In this document: in pieces, positions 48,071 through 61,300 of the stretch
How positions within the stretch are numbered: position 1 is the first letter of the stretch
Layout: each line of letters begins with the position of its first letter
Assembly: GCA_025403435.1 (NCBI GenBank)
Contig: CM046338.1
Coordinates: 19,815,399 to 19,879,398, forward strand
DNA length: 64,000 bases
DNA from: Artocarpus heterophyllus
Taxonomy: Eukaryota; Streptophyta; Magnoliopsida; Rosales; Moraceae
Direction of reading: 5' to 3'
Notes under the pieces: model-generated
What the model was told of the DNA's origin: nothing
The model's database searches: none
Seen by the model: the letters and a program-made list of their open reading frames with translations, nothing else
Translations under genes and position numbers: made by a program

Positions 48071-48410
48071 ATTAGGAACTTGATTGTAAGTTTATTGAAC
48101 TAAAATTATTAATTCGTAACTTAATACCTATTAAAGGATATTAAGAATAACTTAGTTCGTTGATGTTTTACAAGATGAGTAAACGATGCAACAAAGTCAA
48201 GGGACCTTTCAGTCTATCGGTAACGATGACATATGGATGAGGGCACTAGGGAAACTGGAACATTCAGGACATGTTCATAGTCAATCAAAGGATGTGAAGT
48301 AGTCTCAATACTTCGACCTCCAACCAAGTTCAAAATTCATTTCCTAAATATCAAAGACGCATATGGAAATTGCAGATCTACGAGGTCCTGTGACTGAGCT
48401 TATTTCCCAA

Positions 48411-48807
48411 GGACATGTCCGAACAATGGATGATAGCATCTCACAACGCAAGAGCTTCAAGGCTAGCTATAACCCTCCTGTCACCTCATCGTCAAAAGCC
48501 CGAACAATATCAAGAATGTAGGCACTTTGTTGACAATAGAATTAATGGTGGGTGTGCACTTGTTGCACTTGGGAAGGCATGGATGGAGAGTCTTCTAGCT
48601 GATACAGTCCATGGAAGACCCTTAGGGGAAGAAAGTGTGCACGTTAGCATCATTACCATTAGAGTTAGAACAACTAAATTGCCTGTTTCGACATTTGAAG
48701 CAACAACTGTGGGTGAAGCTATTGGAAGCTTCGTCATATGGCCAAAGAGGTTAATTGAAGTCTTCGCAACGACCAAGACAAGTAAAATGCCTAGCCACAG
48801 TACATAA
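48411..48807 (+). pseudogene. CACTA-2 accessory domain, open fragment
   Basis: An open frame of about 130 codons. It contains CRHFVDNRINGGCALVALGKA, then TVHGRPLGEESVHVSIITI and TTVGEAIGSFVIWPKRLIEV. The pattern of a G-K-A turn, a short loop and a VGEAxGSFVxWP block is that of the domain (DUF8039-like, by memory) found between Transposase_24 and Ulp1 parts in plant CACTA proteins. It ends at a stop at 48807 and the coding theme resumes downstream. Confidence 0.65.
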
Positions 48808-49279
48808 GATCTAGGGGAAAGAAACACCAAAAAAAGAAAAGTTCTACAAGAGCAAGACAATCACAATCTGAGGTAGAACATGAACAAGAACAATCTGTTA
48901 CGAATGAGTCATTGCCTGCATTTAACTTCTCTTTAGTACCTCTAGAATTCATGCAGTTGGCTTTATATGCACATTCTTTCATGTACGATGGGTTAATGAT
49001 TTAATGCCCGATACCGAAAATCATCAATGGCAATGAATTGCCTATTTATCTATGGTATGAAAACATTTATTACTTTATCACCTTTAATCAAATCGGCATG
49101 AACTATGTCATAGTATACCTCAAATAATAACTCTATCCTCAATTCTTAATTTTTTAAATCTAAGTAGAATTGTAAGGTGCTTTTAAATAATTGAGTGTAT
49201 TGCTTTTCATTGTAGTTTTTTGGTGGAATATTATGAACTTAAAGGCAAGGCAAGCAATTTCAGCTTCATATTTCTGTAA

Positions 49280-49735
49280 TTGTTTCGAGTGCTACAAGAG
49301 ACCTACAGAGTAATTGTAGAGAGCACGCCACGTCACTCCTCCAATTGTAGAGAGTGCGCCACGTTACTCCTCTACCTATTAGCTCAAGCATCGAGGGGGA
49401 AATTATTCTTCATGCCATATAATGTTGAAGAACATTGGATGCTGACAGTTATTTCACCATAGGAGGACCAAATATATTAGTTTGATCCCCTCAGACTCCC
49501 ACCACATGATGATTTCGTATCACTCATAAGATTGTAAATATTATTGTTGTCTTTAAAATCAACTGTGTTAAGTTTTGTATAATTGTATTGCCTATTATTT
49601 CTTTAATCATGACACATTGTTAGGCCGTTTAATGATGGGTAGCTTCAAGCCAGAGGCGGTGAACATTCCGACCAAATAGAACGCTATATTCCAGACATAA
49701 GTGTCCAAGACAACAAGAAAACATAGAATGTGGTT
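49280..49735 (+). pseudogene. CACTA-2 Ulp1-like cysteine protease remnant
   Basis: C48 family, related to SUMO proteases. Visible triad parts: FFMPYNVEEHWMLTVISP with the catalytic His (about 49413-49459), then after two stops FDPLRLPPHDD with the Asp position, and KCPRQQENIECGF with the catalytic Cys (49697-49735). A 33-bp tandem duplication (AATTGTAGAGAG units at about 49312 and 49339) sits just before. Introns or decay separate the parts. CACTA-1 lacks the His-box segment. Confidence 0.7.
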
Positions 49736-50104
49736 TTTTTATTCTATGTTTCATGCTAGATATAATTAATAGTGGTATATAAGCCCTAGTAAAAAAAAAT
49801 TTTTTATATACATACAGATATAAATAAAGTTAAAATAGAGTGGGTACAATTTGTAAATAAATATGTCATTTTTAGATAGAGATAGTAGATAAATGATTGT
49901 ACAAAATGATTGTAAATAGTAGAGATAGTAGATACATGATTGTACAAGATAGTTTAAATGTAAATGATCTTGTAAATACCTTATAATTTCAATATAAATC
50001 AATTTTTACATGCAATCAGGGCTTTGTTGTAATGGATAACACGAGAGATTAGCCATTTTCATGGGAAATCAAAAATTTTGGCAATTTTTTTTGTGCAATA
50101 CCAA

Positions 50105-50440
50105 TTTTCCATGACAGTTTTAGAAAAAAATCGTCGTGGAAATTTTATACATTTACCAACATCCCACGGTGGTTTTTATCAAAACCGTCATGAAATATGA
50201 AGTTTTCACGACAGCTTTCCTAAAAACTGTCATGGAAAATTATATCTTTCACCATGGTTTTTTGAAAAAAAAAAAAGGTCGTGAAAGAAGATTCCTAAGA
50301 CGCCTTAAATTGGTGCACATTTTGAGGTTCCATGACAGTAAAAAAAAAGTCGTGAAAACTAGATTTTTGTACCACAACTGAGGTTTTCATGATGGTTTTT
50401 TAACTGTCGTAAAAGTTTTCTACGATTGTTTTAAACCATC
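50105..50440. repeat. Right subterminal inverted-repeat array of CACTA-2
   Basis: Pairs such as CCACGGTGGTTTTT / AAAACCGTCATG (50163-50190) and CATGATGGTTTTTTAACTGTCG (50389-50410), ending 25 bp before the terminus. Confidence 0.8.
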
Positions 50441-50465
50441 ATTGAATTCACAGTCTGTAGTTGTG

Positions 50466-51641
50466 CTTATATCTTGTTACATTTAGTATGTGTACTATTT
50501 TTTTTTACTATTTTTGTCTATTGGTTTAAATTATTGTTCTTCATGGAGTATATAAATTCTGCTATAATTCCGATGACACTGATGACGATGATGATGGTAG
50601 GATGGTGATTATAATGAGAATGGAAACAATAAAAGAAGAGGAAGTATAATGTCCAATCAAACACTTGAGTCCATTCATTGGAAAAGAAAAATTTACGCAT
50701 GCTACACAAGATAAAGATCATGGTTATAGAGTAGTAAGTGAGAGTGTCGGGGCAATTATAAAGAAAAATATAAGAACACGTTGTGTAACTTAAATGAGTC
50801 AAACTGATAAGGATTCTGTTGCATTGAGTTTTGACTCCATGAGCTTCGAAATTAACAAAAATTCTTATGGTTATATTATTTTTTATAGTTCTCAAATGAG
50901 GATGATTTCAAAAGTACAAAATCAAAATGGTTTCTTTGATATACCCATGTATCCTTTACCATAAATGAGTATTGAAATATCATTACAACTCCACGAAGAC
51001 TACTCATCAAGTTTGATAAACCAACAATATCTAATTTATGGAATAACAATAGGAAGAGATCAAGAAATATACATTTGGCACATTCAAAACAATTCAAGGT
51101 TAATAACCTGGCATACATGTTGTTTAGATCAAGATCAGAACCTACATAATGCTTTCCAACCAGTTAGAAACTCCTTTTGGCATTAAAGACACTTAAAGTT
51201 GTGTGTACTTTATTACGTTTGATGTTAGTTTTTATATACTCTATTATATAATTATATCTTGTTTGTAATGAGTATATAAAATAATATTAAAAACATTTCC
51301 TTTTATAGTAAGAAATATCTCTCTCATATTAGATCATTATTATATTAATTATGTTATTAACTTAGTTCAAATTAAGTAATATTGATTATTTTAGCATTGT
51401 GTAAAATTGTAAGAAAAAATTACAAATTTTTCTTATGATATCTATTTTTTCTTGAATATTGTTGACATCGATAATATCTACGGCAATATTTATAATTTAA
51501 AACCTCTACAATCTCGACGATATCAGATAGTGGTCAATCTGATTTTTGAGTCCTGCTTGAGAATTAAAAAACAAAAAATTAAAATACCAGCAAAAAGGCA
51601 AGAAAATAAAAAATATGCGAACATGAATCAACTCCGTATTC
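50466..51641. other. AT-rich DNA with a small unassigned ORF
   Basis: No recognised gene. A 73-codon frame at 50965-51186 (starts MSIEISLQLHEDY) has balanced composition but no known motif, no clear neighbours and no strong context. I list it only as a possibility. Confidence 0.25.
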
Positions 51642-51644
51642 TAA

Positions 51645-51764
51645 GGGTATGTTTGGTTGAATATTTAAATCAATGTTTGAATCATTTTGCTACAGTATTT
51701 TCTCTCACAAAAATTTAAATCTTCATTCAAATACTCTACTCAAATACTCGAACCAAACGGGCCC
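51645..51764. mobile_element. Tourist-like MITE
   Basis: 120 bp with inverted ends GGGTATGTTTGGTTGAATATTT and the complement GGGCCCGTTTGGTTCGAGTATTT. It is flanked by TAA on both sides (51642-51644 and 51765-51767), the TSD of PIF/Harbinger elements. No coding capacity. Confidence 0.85.
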
Positions 51765-51767
51765 TAA

Positions 51768-54150
51768 TAGTGTGGCCCCACAATTGCGGACAAAAGGACT
51801 GACTGCGGTTGATAATCATATGATTGATTGCTAGCTGTTGACTCCTGAGAAACGTTACATGTAGAAATGGTGTCCAAGGACTTTTGAGATGATTCTTCCA
51901 CTTTTTTGTGTTCTTGAAGACAAAATTCTAATCTGTCTACACCTAAAGTTTGATACCTAATCGTCTTTGTCCTTTTCCTTCCCTTTGATCATACTTTTTC
52001 CGATCTAGAAAATTTGAGCATGGCAAGAACCTCAGCCAGAACTTTTCCACATCCAGAACAAGACCTGCAATTGTATTTGTACCACGAATTTCGGAGCCAT
52101 TAACTTTAGAAGATAAATTAAAATGTACGAGGACCCGCCAAAAAGGGTGAAAATGGAGGGAAAATGAAGAAAAAAATCATAAACGAGATTAAGACTTTTG
52201 GGAAAAGGAAGAAAGAATCATAAACGAAATTAACCCTTATTTTTTTAAGGGGATGAAATTAAGAATTTTCAAAGGAAAAAAAAATATATATATATATATA
52301 TATGAACTACACATATTTAAAAAGCATTTGAAAATATTAGTTCAAACCTTTTATTTGGACCAAAGCACTAAAATAATTCAAATTTTATTGAAAAAATATA
52401 ACAAAATTAATTTGAACTAAAACTTTTTAATTCGAATTAGTGTTTATAAACGTTTAATTACTAATTAGGGAAGATTCAGCTTTAAAACAAAAAACAAAAC
52501 AAAACAAAACCTAGAGAAGTAGTATTTTTTTATGCAAATTATAAAATTGTTACTTACACAAACTGGCCGCTAACTTGAGTTTCGCAGAAGACAATGCAGT
52601 GAGAGCACCACGCCATTGCCAGATGTCTTGATGGAGGACCAACATAGATAGCAAAACGATACAAACAACGAGGGACAAAAGCTAGTTTACCTTTTGTATA
52701 ACAAGGAATTATTCTTTCTGTAGTGTCTCGACGAGATTGGATGCTTTGGAGCCAAGTAATTCAATGTCAGTTAGACTTCATAGACGTAGGCTAGAAGTCT
52801 AGAATAATAAAGGTCTACAGGGCAAGCTAGGTAAACAATATATTGATTTTAGGAGCACAAGCTCGTATTTAATTTTTTTTTTCTTACCAATTTTATGCTG
52901 TCATATTTTTATTGAGATATGCAAATATGCAATATCTTATTATTAATTGATGTAATTTTATAAATTAAACACTAATGAATAACAACTTAAAATTAGTATA
53001 AGAAATTTATATTTAAATTAATGTCTCTGATATTATTCACACATACACATATATATATATATATATATATACACCTACGGATATATCAATATCAGTCAGA
53101 TATTTCAATATCAATAAAATTTGACATAAAATATGAAAATTTATCTTAAAACACTTTATGATTAATTTTACATAAACTAGATGAAACTTTCAATTAAAAT
53201 ACTAAATTTATTATAATTATGCATGGTAAGAGCTTATCATAATGTAGTGCAATAAATATTAAAAATAAATTTATAATTTAGTAAAGTAGTTAAAAATCAA
53301 CCTAATACAAATATGTTATATCTAAAGTTCATACAAGATAGGAAAATATTAACATCAAATGGAGGTTGTAGGAGTTTCGGAGGCATTTTAAAATTGGAAT
53401 ACTATTTTGGTTTACTCAATATTGATACCAAGACATGAAGTTAAAATAGTTTTTTATGTAATTAATTTTGAAACACTACATTCAAAAAAGGCATAAATTT
53501 CCTTTAAAAATCAAAGAAGAATTTTACATTCAAAAGTAAGCAAAAAAATTCAATATAAAGCACAAATATTTTGATCAACAAAAAAAAAGCTTCAATATTT
53601 TTCTATATTTTGATAATATTCTCATAAAAATTTTGTAAAATTTTCATGGTATTTTGTCATTTAACAATATAATTTTCACAAATCTCAATATTTAAAAAAT
53701 GTATGAAAAAACTACAAAGATATCATTAAAATTTTAAAAAGTTATTTTACTTTCATTGCTATGAATATAAAAATTGGTCAAAACAACATGACTACCCTTA
53801 AATAGTTATGATAAATATTTTATATATTAAAAACATAAGAAATTCTAAAACAAAGCACTAAATTTCAAAAAAAAAAAAAAAGATCTTAAGTTTTATGACT
53901 TTTTAAATTTTAAAATATATTTTTCTAAATTTTTCTCAAGAAGAAACATATATTTCATAAACAAATTAGATTTAGTCAATAGTATTTTTATCTTATCTCC
54001 ATGTTTTTTAATTCAAAAAAGTTTCCAAGGGATAAAATTGAAACAAAATTTTCAAATTCAAAGATACCTTTATAGTTTCTAAAAACAGAAAGATAAATTA
54101 AAAATAATAAAAACTAGAAAGTATAATTATGCATTTAACCCTTAAAATTA
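51768..54150. other. AT-rich intergenic DNA
   Basis: No gene seen. (AT)n runs lie at about 52284-52304 and 53049-53071. Remaining sequence is A/T-rich with many stops in all frames. Confidence 0.5.
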
Positions 54151-54995
54151 ACAGCAAATGTTTAAAAAAAGTAGCAAATAGCTATATATTTCTCTCTCTA
54201 GAAACCCTTCGCTTTTCTTGTTTCTTTCTTCTCCTTCTTTGTCAATCTTTGTGTCTCTCTCTATCTCTGCTTGCTCCATGATAGATCACCTTTTTGACAT
54301 GACTCCTCCTTGACAAAAAGGTCTCTGATGCAATAGCAGCGTCTTCTCTAATAGACAATTCCTCGGTGTGACTGCTCTATCGATGGCAACGGTGACCTCG
54401 TACGAGATCAAGGCCCTCCAGATCCTCTATACCTCAGTTTACATCAATCTCATCATTGATCTGCAAATCTAACTGTCCCTCGTTGTGATCTCATTGTCAA
54501 TGTTGTCATTCTCGTCATCTCTCGTAGTAGATTTTGTCATCTTCGACACCGACAATTGCTCGCTAATGTATGATCTCCTCGCCTCTCCTCTGGTTGTCTG
54601 CTCCGACGTTGGCAAAGGGGAGAACGAGATAAAGAGAGAGAGAAACATGGAAAATTGGAGAAGAGAACAAAGAAAAAAATAGTAAAAAATCTGGCATTTA
54701 TTAACTACTTAAGAAATATGATATTCATCACCTAAAGTTTATGAAATTTAGTATTTACTATAAGTCCCATTAAAATATCGTTGTTTATGAATTTTTGCAC
54801 ATAAATTTCCAAATATTTTGCAAAAAGGTACTTATATGGGTTATTAAATATAGAAATTTTTATGAAAATGTAAGTTTTTCAAACCTTGTATATAACTTTA
54901 ATGATTTACTTATTAATTTGATATTTGCAGTCCTACTTCAATGGGTTTTTATATAATTCATTAAGGGCGGTCATCAAATATTGTCATGGAGTTTG
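54151..54995. other. CT-rich block with coding-like composition, unassigned
   Basis: 54190-54290 is CT-rich like a plant leader. 54350-54650 has higher GC and short open pieces but no domain. The ends carry loosely inverted strings (AAAGTAGCAAATA near 54170 and, on the complement, AAGTAGTTAATAAATGCC near 54705), so this could be a worn MULE-like unit similar in layout to 35721-37202. Not firm. Confidence 0.25.
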
Positions 54996-57015
54996 TGTTG
55001 GAATTTAATATAAAGCGCAAAGGAAAAACGGACCAATTGATAAACAAAAATTTTATAAAAACTTTGTTTATCAGGAATAGGCATATAATTTTAATTAAAT
55101 ATTGAAAGCATAGAAAAATTTTCTTCAAACCTTTTGAAGACCTATCAAAGTGTGCTTGCTTTCCTCTTTAGCGCCATGATCTTCCAAGCTAAGCCTCTAT
55201 ACAAATGGAACAATGAGTGGGCGTCAAACTACAAAGATGAATTATCTTACATTTTTTTTATTCTGCTATATACTCAACACATGAGATAGTACAACCATTT
55301 TTTTAGAGAAAGAACTCTCAATTTTTCTCTTTGAAGACTCAAAAAGATCATGTATCTTAAAAACTGGTATCTTTTTTTCTTTTTATAACTGAGCAATTAG
55401 TTATTAAATAAATTAATTTTAAAATAAAAAATAAACCCACTAACTTCTACCACTAAGGAAAGTTACATGCATATATCTGGAGATAAAAAATCTCTAAAGT
55501 ACATAGTGGGTTAAGTGGTTTTACATGATATCTCATATCACATTTCCTTTCCCTTTTTTATTTTTTTTATTTTTTATTTAAATACAAGACCCCACATACA
55601 ACTCTTGTACGTGTATAATTGTATTTATATCTATTATAAAATAAACTTCAAAAGAAAGAAAAACGCGCACAATGTACGTGTACATTTATAAATATAGATA
55701 ATATTTAATTAATTTAAACGAATCATATTTATTCAAATTCATTTTTAAAATAAATCATATTTATTTAAGATTTAGCCTTGAATTAATTAATTTTGTATCC
55801 ATGTTGGCATAGACATAGTGTGGTCCCACCACACATATGTCACACATAAAATTAAAATATATTTAAATAATCATATTATTTAAATATAATTAATTAATTA
55901 ATTCAAAACATATTTAATTAATATTTTTAATTAAACATAATTAAATAATAAACCATTGTTCAGTTAAATACGACAACGTTTATCATATTATATTATATGT
56001 GATAGACAATATTTTTGTGTCACATTAATATATCTAGTGTGAAATAATTAATTTAATATTCAATAATTTTAAATTAAATATGTATAAATCATTCTATGCG
56101 TTAATTCAATATAGTGTTATAGAGCAAACTTATTAGTTTCAGTATTACTCCACTAAAAACCTAAAACTACACTGTCAAAATTATAGTAACAATTACTCAA
56201 AGAAAATTAACGAGTAATCCATTGATATAATCATTACACATAAGTCAATCCTTCATAAGTAGTTCATAATAAGAGTTAGGTTTAATTTCTATTCATCTAT
56301 CTTATTACATCTTTATTATTGAGTTTCAATAATTCTCTAACGAACAGTTAATTTATAATCTTATTATGAACGAGTGCTGGACTATTCAAGTGTCAAATCG
56401 TCACTCAAGAGAACTATTTTTCTAGCTTTCACAAGAACAAAATGGATTCCATATCTATATAATATTATTCCCAATCATGTATTCCATCATGTTTTCAAGA
56501 TGCAAAGTTATGAACTGTCTTTAGACAAATCTTACTATACAAGTCAAAAATACAATGTCATAAACTAGAGTCTAATAATACTCAGGATTAAGACTATTAT
56601 ATATATGATCATCCTAATGATAAATTTGGAGGTTTTATTTATAACGTACGATTATTAGATAAGTCTTATATAATCTTATTATATAAAGTACCTACAATCA
56701 ATATCTCTACATTAATATCCTTGATATGACTATTTCATTATCAATGAGATTGGACCGCACTTGTAATATTTAATTAAAGATCTCAAACTTTAATTAATAA
56801 TTACAAACTATTTATATTATTGTATATAAATTTTATCCTTGAGCATATAACACTTATATACTTAATTTATAGTCATATTAATAATCATAGAATTTTCTTG
56901 ATATTTATTAAAATTATTCATGATACACATAAGCAACCAAAATAATTATAAATATAATTTTATTTATTTATTAATAATATGTATAATCAATGCTTGTAGG
57001 GCATTAACCCCAACA
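54996..57015 (-). repeat. Solo copia LTR, about 2.0 kb
   Basis: On the minus strand it starts TGTTGGGGTTAATGCCCTAC and ends AATTCCAACA. The TSD GTTTG flanks it (54991-54995 and 57016-57020). There is no interior or partner LTR. It is longer than, and not closely alike in sequence to, the one in CACTA-1, but of the same general kind. Confidence 0.88.
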
Positions 57016-57020
57016 GTTTG

Positions 57021-58900
57021 ACCATTTCAAAGAACTTTTCAAAGCTTCTTTTCGAGTTTTTTAAGTGTGTGGACTAAAATACCCAAAGTATTCACTTGTC
57101 ATTCAAGTTTTCCACTGTTCTAAATTTGTAGTTTAACGTCTCTCTTCTATTTTCAAAAAATGAGAATTTTATAGGAGGGTATAAAAAAGGGATACCTGGG
57201 GATACATTTTCTTCTTCTTCTTCTTCTTTTAAGATGTCACCATATGCTATACTTAGCAACCACAACATAAAAGGCCTTGCCCAGTCAACGGGCTTATGGT
57301 GGTTTCTGTGAAACTATTATTTCTAGTATTCAATGGGATTGAGATATTTTTGTTTGAGAAAAAGAGGGGATAAATAGCATTTTCTGGAGAAAATAAAAAT
57401 AAATGGCAGGAATTTTTAAAAATGTCAGTAAATAGCAGTAAATTCGAGATTTACCAAGGAAATTTTGTATTTATACTATGATCAAATTTATGAATGACTA
57501 AATTTGATTCAGATTTATCTTATCAATTCCAAATTTTACTGCACGACAAAATTTAGTAACTTTTGGTATTTATCTTATTCCCTTAGTAAAACCTTAAACT
57601 ATGTACACATCTTTATCAATATTTACTAATTTTAATTGGCATAATATTTACTAATTGTTTAGTCAATAAACTCATTTTTTTTGGCTTTATTTCTTATTTT
57701 GAAATTAGCTAATACAAATCTTCATCTATAGAGCTACACCCCACCAAAGCAGGCATTAGACCAGGTTCCGGCACAAAATTCAGTCCACGTATCGCCCGTA
57801 GCTCTGCTAAAAGGACATTAAGACAACCAACAAGTTTCTTAGCCATATGGTACAGTTGTTGCTGCACAATGGGCACGAATCGAAATTAGCAGGAGTAAAA
57901 CAAAAGCACGAGACATCTAGTGCAGTTGCGGCCACAATGCATGAGAAAATTTTAGGCATGACCAATTGGTATCCCAAGCACATAATAACATATTAGAAAT
58001 AAACAATTTGGCCAATAACCACCCGTGACAAGAGTACCGTCTTTTTTTTTCTCTCCCCAAATGCGACGGCAAATGAATATCTGTGAAATAACAAGCGATG
58101 GTGGACTCCATTATGAAATCTTTGTATCCCCCAACGAGGTGAAATTTTTTGTTCGGAGACGCTTCGCTCTCTTCTTTGACAAATTTTAATTCGCACGGGC
58201 ATAAAATGCTCCAGCATTTGCATTGCATGTAGGGGAATTGAAACCTCTTTCCACGCACTATCCCGCTGCAGGGCATGAGGAAATTTGTGGTCGCAACACC
58301 TTATGGAAGGTTTTGTGCAACTTTGGAAGGCCTTCTCGTGATAATAGCCTGGTGTTCATGGCTGTGAAGCTGATCCATAAGGATCATCGGAACTTTCTTT
58401 TTCACCTTGACCCTGTGCGGTATTTGGAGGTAAAGGAATGGTTGGGTGTACTCTGGCTCTTGTTAACAAGTCCCTTCACATGTTTCAGGATATGGATATT
58501 TCCCTTTGTGTTTCAAAATGCCCATAAAACAGTGCTTAAAAAATAAGACGCAGGAGAAGCAGCTTATTCTGGCCTCGAATCCCCCTATTTCTGGTCAGTT
58601 CAAAACTGGATGTAGATGGGGCAGGCCTCGTCATTTTGAGCCTTTTTCGCTGAATGACTAGCTATACATTTCTGCCTCAACTCGAGTCTCCCTGCCCATA
58701 TTGTTGAGATCTATGCCCTTGGTGCTATTGCTGCCAGTGGAAATCTTTCCTCCTGCTCTGGTGTCAAGGATCCAATCCCCAAGGATGTTCGTCATCTCTC
58801 TTTGATGGGGCGGTTCTTAGTCATGTCCTGTGGTCTGGTTAAAAACCCTACTCATCTCTAGGTTTTGAGGCTTTTCATCATCTTTGAGAATTTTTTTTTT
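57021..58900. other. Unassigned DNA, partly with coding-like composition
   Basis: 57021-57700 is AT-rich with nothing seen. From 57720 to 58880 GC is higher and open pieces occur on both strands (for example 58223-58546 plus and 57917-58276 minus), but no frame shows a motif I know and stops interrupt each theme. It could be a decayed gene or retroelement fragment. Confidence 0.3.
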
Positions 58901-58904
58901 AAAT

Positions 58905-59535
58905 GAAATCATTCTTCATTCAGAAAGAAAAATAAAATAGAAACAAAATAAAAAGGCCAAATATATCAGACACACTACTAGGTCCACATTTTGCCATTGC
59001 AAAGAAACGACGTTAGAGAGCACTCGAGATAGTTTTATCATATATTGCCATCCACAATTCCTCTCAAACCCAAATAGAATCATTATGGCCACAGGAAAAG
59101 AAAGAATACTACAAATTCATTGGCATTTTACCAAGCACTAAAACACTACTCTCCAAGAAATTTCAGATGTCACCCTGAATACACATTTGACAAAGCAATA
59201 GAATCTTCACAACATAATATCTGAACTAGCATCAAAAAGAGAGGAAAGATACAAATCGAAAAATGAAAATACTTGGAACCACTTACATCGACTCTAGGTA
59301 TGTTTAGACATTGGGGTTAGCGCTTAGAAACCCAGGAAACAGCTAGAAGACCCTATCCCTCAACTAGTTTAGAACCACAGTACCCGTTTATGACCAAAGC
59401 AGCAACATATGCCACCTACTTTGCTATTTTTAACAGTCAGATTTTTCTTCTGTTTGTTCCAATATCAGAAATTGAACACCATAGAAAATTTTTTCTTGTC
59501 TAGTGTTGCATTTACAAAACAAGAATTTTCAGAAA
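58905..59535 (-). other. Probable 3' untranslated region of the BPM gene
   Basis: Directly follows the BPM stop codon on the minus strand. It is AT-rich without open frames. AATGAA-like signals near its far end (58905-58925 on the plus strand) could direct polyadenylation. The end point is an estimate. Confidence 0.4.
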
Positions 59536-59723
59536 TCAAGTTCTTTGCCTGACCCGCCTACCATTCGTATCACCCCCATCCGATAGCTGAGCCCACACAC
59601 TCCGGGTTTTGCCCCCACCACTGCTGCAGCCATCATCACAACCAGCAATTATCTTCAGAAGCTCCGATTGCAAGGATGGACAACTCTCTTTGAGGTGCTC
59701 AAAACCATCTGATCGCATTACAG
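59536..59723 (-). CDS. BTB/POZ-MATH (BPM) protein, last coding exon
   Basis: BPM proteins are substrate adaptors of CUL3 ubiquitin ligases in nucleus and cytoplasm. This exon gives the C-terminal 62 residues: VMRSDGFEHLKESCPSLQSELLK, a Gly/Ser linker, then SVWAQLSDGGDTNGRRVRQRT and the stop. The segment after the BTB fold and the basic tail (a nuclear-localisation-like end) are typical of plant BPMs. An acceptor CTCTTGCAG precedes it (minus strand, ending at 59724), and the exon begins one base into an Ala codon, as in BPM genes. The exon is intact. MATH, BTB and the other exons are not in the window up to 64000, so they must lie beyond it, separated by an intron longer than 4.2 kb, or be lost. 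Confidence 0.85.
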
Positions 59724-61300
59724 CTGCAAGAGGAAGGTCCAGAGATAAGGGACCAACGTAAGCAAGGGTAGATAACACAATAGATTACGAGAAGGATTGT
59801 TTCATGCAAAGGGGATCCATAATGCGAGCAACTTGATAGTACAAAGCTTAAAGCGTAACAATCACAATTCTTTTTTTTTTTTTTTTTTAAGTGTCATAAC
59901 CACAATTCAACTACAAAGAATCACATTTTTGTCTTAAGGTTCATTTAACTATATAACGCCATAAGATGACTAGTATTCACAAATGCTACTCAAATTTTCG
60001 GTTTAGCCATTCCTAAAAATAATGGTAGTGTTCCAGGGATCCCCTCATTCTCATCCCTAAGCCTATTAAAAAGCTTTCCCTTTGTAAGTCTACTCCGGTC
60101 TCCTGAATAACCAGAAGTGCTTGAATAAAGTCACCAAGCGGGAATTTTGTCATCCAATCAGGCGTCTAATTCATTTCACTCATTGGGAATATGGATCAAT
60201 AAGTCCCACGGCCATCTTCAGCATAATACTAAAAACTCGTACCATAAATTTACTGCTTCATCCAATTTAGTTTGTGTATATTATCCAATAAAGCTACAAG
60301 TCTGCACAACAATCTAATCAAGAGAATGGAACTTCAATCTAAGATTTATGTTGATAGAGTGGTTTATATTGCAAATCAAGCTTAGATCAAGTCTTGATGA
60401 TCTCCGGATCCCTGGTGTCTCCGGACGGGGGCACATGCTAGTGATGGAGGTGGCACGTGGAGCAGCAGTGGCGGTGCGTCTGGGTGAGAAGAGGTGGTTT
60501 TTAGGATTTTTGTGGGAGATCAGGAAACTAGGGCTTCTTTGGTGATCAAGAATTGGTCAGTCTCTAATACCAACTAATGTAGGATCAAGATAGGGAAAGG
60601 GACGGAGAAGAAAGAAGAAAGAAGAAAGAAGAAACGAGGAAGAAGAAGAAGACTTTAGGAAGAAGAGAGAGCAATAGAGAGAAAATCGATATATTTCATT
60701 AGCAATCATCAAGGTCCAAAGTGAAAAATACAATCAGAAGATCTATTTGAAGATCCATAAAACCTTATAAACCAAATAATAAAATAAACTTGAATAAATC
60801 CTCGATAGTTCTAATAGATAAACATGCAAGAAAATAACTCAAAACCAAATATAAAAGGCATTAATACCAAGTGATGTTTGACACCTACATAACAAAACAC
60901 AGATTGACAGAATATCATGCAAAAAAGAACAGTGAAGACGATAAAAATAAATCTGCCAAAGATGTATGACAACCATATATCATTCAAAAATGAATCAAAT
61001 ACAAACTGATTTAAGATGAGAACCAATGGAACAAACTTTTGAAAACTTTATAAAGAATCTATAATCACCAACCAGAATGATTGGATTGTACAAAAATGGA
61101 CGGGAAGATTAATTTGTATAACCTTTTATATACACAATTACGCTATATGTCTTACACCCTAACATTCAAATTTGGAAGAAATTAGTTTCACCTTATGTTA
61201 TAGAAATAAGTTACGACTAACGTTATCCGACTCTGAAAAGAAAACAAATATGAAAAGGAAAAGTATCAAAGATGGAAAAAAATATATATATATATATATA
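59724..61300 (-). other. BPM intron or upstream DNA, with possible LTR remnant
   Basis: No BPM exon found here. A plus-strand T-run lies at 59872-59889. At 60562-60575 the minus strand reads TTGGTATTAGAGAC, like a Met-type primer-binding site, next to an LTR-like end CCTACA (plus-strand TGTAGG at 60578), with GAAGAA-rich DNA beyond (60600-60670). This suggests a minus-strand copia fragment with its LTR at 60578-60880 or so, but I found no second LTR and no TSD. Confidence 0.35.

Larger units (their letters stand above)
37713..50465 (+). mobile_element. CACTA-2: En/Spm-type DNA transposon with large insertion
   Basis: The left end is CACTACAACAAATTTAAGATTATAC, close to that of CACTA-1. The right end is CTGTAGTTGTG, whose complement CACAACTACAG is a worn match. 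The 3-bp TSD CTT flanks both (37710-37712 and 50466-50468). Subterminal arrays lie at 37800-37965 and 50105-50440. Coding order follows CACTA-1: N-terminal transposase (38524-39112), then Transposase_24-like (47216-48070), a CRHFVDNRING domain (48411-48807) and a Ulp1-like protease (about 49280-49735). The transposase core present in CACTA-1 at 17.6-20.2 kb is missing, so the element was internally deleted. A 7.5-kb LTR-derived insertion sits at 39238-46792. Confidence 0.82.

Noticed and set aside
50518..50895. 125-codon minus-strand open frame
   Set aside because: AT-rich, rich in Ile/Phe/Tyr, no motif, and no support from context; probably chance.
57917..58276. 119-codon minus-strand frame overlapping other open frames
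   Set aside because: No recognisable domain and competing frames on both strands; kept only as part of the unassigned patch.
60348..60545. 65-codon plus-strand frame near the LTR-like end
   Set aside because: Its complement reads as retrotransposon leader next to a primer-binding-site-like string; no protein motif.
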